From the NCBI RefSeq assembly GCF_001612635.1, contig NZ_BDAV01000009.1, positions 310,001 to 374,000 of the forward strand: a stretch of 64,000 nucleotides of DNA, in the 5' to 3' direction. Shown piece by piece: positions 59,997 through 64,000 of this stretch. This DNA is from Nocardia africana NBRC 100379 (GTDB lineage Bacteria; Actinomycetota; Actinomycetes; Mycobacteriales; Mycobacteriaceae). Position 1 is the first letter of the stretch, and each line of letters begins with the position of its first letter. Below the pieces are notes generated by a model. That model saw only the letters and a list, made by a program, of their open reading frames with translations, had not been told where the DNA came from and made no database searches. A program made the translations under genes and the position numbers.

Positions 59997-61021
59997 GCCG
60001 GCGCCTCCTCCGCGGCGCGCACAACCTCACCGAAAACGCTGCTGCCGTAGATGTCTTCCGTCGTCAGGGTCATCAGATCGGTCTTGCCGAGCGGGCGATG
60101 TTCCTGCACGAGCCGATTGGCCTGACGCAGCCGGCACCGGTCCACGGCGTTGCGGACGCTGCGCGCATTCGCGAAACGCGGCCGAGCCATCCGCGCCGCC
60201 AGGTATTCGTCGAAGGCATCCGCCGCCGCGTCCCCGAACTGGAAATTCTGCTGTGCCACCATCACTTCCGCGATGGCCAGCAGTTCCTCGCGTGTGTAGT
60301 CCGGGAATTCGATGTGGTGGGCCACCCGAGAGGACAAGCCGGGATTGGCGGAGAAGAACGTCTCCATCCGGTCCGGATATCCGGCGAAGATCACCACCAG
60401 ACTGGAACGTTCGGTCTCCATCTCCTGCAGCAGGATCTCGATGACCTCCTGTCCGTAGTCTCGCTCGTTCTCCGGCCGGAACAGGTAATAGGCCTCGTCG
60501 ATGAACAGCACTCCCCCCGCCGCTTTGGCCAGTGCTTCTTTGGTCTTGGGTGCGGTGTGGCCGATGAACTGGCCCACCAGGTCGTCGCGGGTCACCGTGT
60601 GCACCTTCGGTTTCCGGATGTAGCCGAGGGCGTGCAGCATTTCCGCCATCCGCAGTGCGACCGTCGTCTTCCCGGTACCGGGACCACCGGTGAAACTCAT
60701 ATGCATGGTGGGACGGTCGGCCTGCAGTCCGAACCGCTGCCGGGCCCGGTCGATCAGCAGCAGCGCCGCGATCTCGCGCACCCGCTTCTTGACCGTGGCC
60801 AGCCCGATCAGCTCCGCATCGAGCCGGGTCAGGGTGTCCTCGACGTTCTTACCGGCCAGATCCGTCGACAGATCGACCGTCGCGTCGTCGGCCAGCGTGA
60901 TCTCCGACGGGTCGGAATCCGCTTGCGTCTCGGTGTGATTCGCACCGGAGACCGCGGCACCGCCCGTCCCCGGGCGGTACATCCGGAATCCCGATCCGCT
61001 GCCCTGTGTGCCGCCGGACAT
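59981..61021 (-). CDS. cbbX: Rubisco activase CbbX (AAA+)
   Basis: From ATG 61021 behind GGGAGG this is a 346-residue AAA+ protein. Walker A is FTGGPGTGKTTVALRM, Walker B GVLFIDEAYYLF, and the ring-pore loop region YIRKPKVHTVTRDDLVGQFIGH follows Walker A as in CbbX. Residues 1-60 are a low-complexity extension longer than in proteobacterial CbbX. It remodels inhibited red-type Rubisco by pulling on the C-terminus of the large subunit. Its presence supports a red-type (form IC) enzyme. Confidence 0.93.
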   Translation of the reverse strand: MSGGTQGSGSGFRMYRPGTGGAAVSGANHTETQADSDPSEITLADDATVDLSTDLAGKNVEDTLTRLDAELIGLATVKKRVREIAALLLIDRARQRFGLQADRPTMHMSFTGGPGTGKTTVALRMAEMLHALGYIRKPKVHTVTRDDLVGQFIGHTAPKTKEALAKAAGGVLFIDEAYYLFRPENERDYGQEVIEILLQEMETERSSLVVIFAGYPDRMETFFSANPGLSSRVAHHIEFPDYTREELLAIAEVMVAQQNFQFGDAAADAFDEYLAARMARPRFANARSVRNAVDRCRLRQANRLVQEHRPLGKTDLMTLTTEDIYGSSVFGEVVRAAEEAPACPTE

Positions 61022-61046
61022 CGCCGGCCTCCCGTCCACCATCGTC

Positions 61047-61469
61047 TCAGTCCCGGTAGCGCGCGCCCGCGGGCACTTCGGTGGCGTAGGACCGCAGGCC
61101 GTAGTGCTGCCGGCGATCCTCGGTCTCGGTGCGTACCACCAGGAAGCCCGGCTCGTCGGCGGGCCGCTGCACCAGGAAACTCAGCGCGGTCGTCTGCCGG
61201 CCGTAGCTCGCGTCGTAGGCGTTGACGCGGATGTAGTGGTGCGGGAACGTCGAACGGCAGGCGTTCACCTCGGCGAGCACACCGTCGGGTTCATCGAGGT
61301 CGAACAGCGGCAGCCCCCACATCTCCCAGTAGACGTTGCGTGGATGCGGGTCGTCGGTGTACTCGATCGAGACCGGCCAGTTGTTGAGCAGCGCGTAGCG
61401 GATCTGAGCGCCGATTTCGGCATCGGTCAGGTCGGGCAGATGGGAGAACGTCCCTTGACGCAGATGCAT
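61047..61469 (-). CDS. cbbS: Rubisco small subunit
   Basis: From ATG 61469 behind AAGGAG this is a 140-residue small subunit. It contains [37 protein letters not shown] sequence ([15 protein letters not shown]) and the C-terminal extension after YIRVNAYDA characteristic of red-type small subunits. It lies 41 nt after cbbL. The longer open frame across cbbL is an out-of-phase shadow. Confidence 0.94.
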   Translation of the reverse strand: MHLRQGTFSHLPDLTDAEIGAQIRYALLNNWPVSIEYTDDPHPRNVYWEMWGLPLFDLDEPDGVLAEVNACRSTFPHHYIRVNAYDASYGRQTTALSFLVQRPADEPGFLVVRTETEDRRQHYGLRSYATEVPAGARYRD

Positions 61470-61510
61470 TGCGTCTCCTTGTCTGTCGTCGGGTCGGTCG
61501 GGGCGGCCGG

Positions 61511-64000
<2,490 letters not shown>

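Overview
The window is a high-GC chromosomal segment of a mycolic-acid-type actinobacterium, most likely Nocardia or a close relative. The evidence is uniformly GC-rich codon use, frequent GTG starts and ATGA/GTGA overlaps, a KasA-like ketoacyl synthase, promoter palindromes of the KstR type, an actinobacterial conservon, an ECF42 sigma/DGPF module, and many start codons lying 6-7 nt after a -10-like hexamer (leaderless style). No tRNA, rRNA, CRISPR array or complete mobile element was seen. The genus assignment is inference.

Left part (1-27 kb). A partial peptide-type ABC transporter (permease end plus fused DppD-DppF ATPases) precedes three overlapping flavin monooxygenase genes and a hydrolase, a layout typical of organosulfur or organonitrogen scavenging. 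Next come a two-gene terpene locus (class I terpene synthase and polyprenyl diphosphate synthase) with a compact three-way-junction RNA between the genes, a TetR gene, and a four-gene operon (SDR, acyl-CoA dehydrogenase, SDR, APH-type kinase) that resembles kinase-assisted 4-hydroxyacid catabolism. Mixed single genes follow: Acg-type nitroreductase, PucR regulator, secreted proteins including a Tat-exported DAPG-hydrolase-like enzyme, a MerR/amidohydrolase pair, M50-like protease, lipoprotein, succinic semialdehyde dehydrogenase, a degenerate PAP2 protein and an MFS transporter.

Middle (27-45 kb). A conservon (NIT-domain sensor kinase, roadblock, DUF742, small GTPase) is followed convergently by a methionine-salvage operon (mtnC, mtnD and a fused mtnA-mtnB). 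A KasA-like synthase is divergent from a TetR gene across a very compact overlapping promoter-operator. Two SRPBCC genes and a nitronate-monooxygenase-family gene lie near KstR-type palindromes, suggesting a link to steroid catabolism. Aldehyde dehydrogenase, topoisomerase IB and a MerR-HEAT/HEAT pair with its own MerR-type promoter complete this part.

Right part (45-64 kb). An ECF42 sigma factor, its DGPF partner, a PPOX-family and a VOC-family gene are served by two matching ECF promoters. A small variable patch follows, with an orphan Tdi1-like immunity gene, an IS3 OrfA remnant and gene-poor DNA. Then come dinB with a LexA box over its start, a NUDIX gene, a patatin, an AlkZ-like protein and an envelope group (DUF1275, DUF6325, SHOCT, OmpA-like lipoprotein, BrkB). 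The window ends with a red-type Calvin-cycle operon (cbbL, cbbS, cbbX, fbp, prk) divergent from cbbR. A short sequence with Shine-Dalgarno and coupled leader frame occurs almost identically before the ABC ATPase gene and before cbbL; it is the most unusual signal I found.
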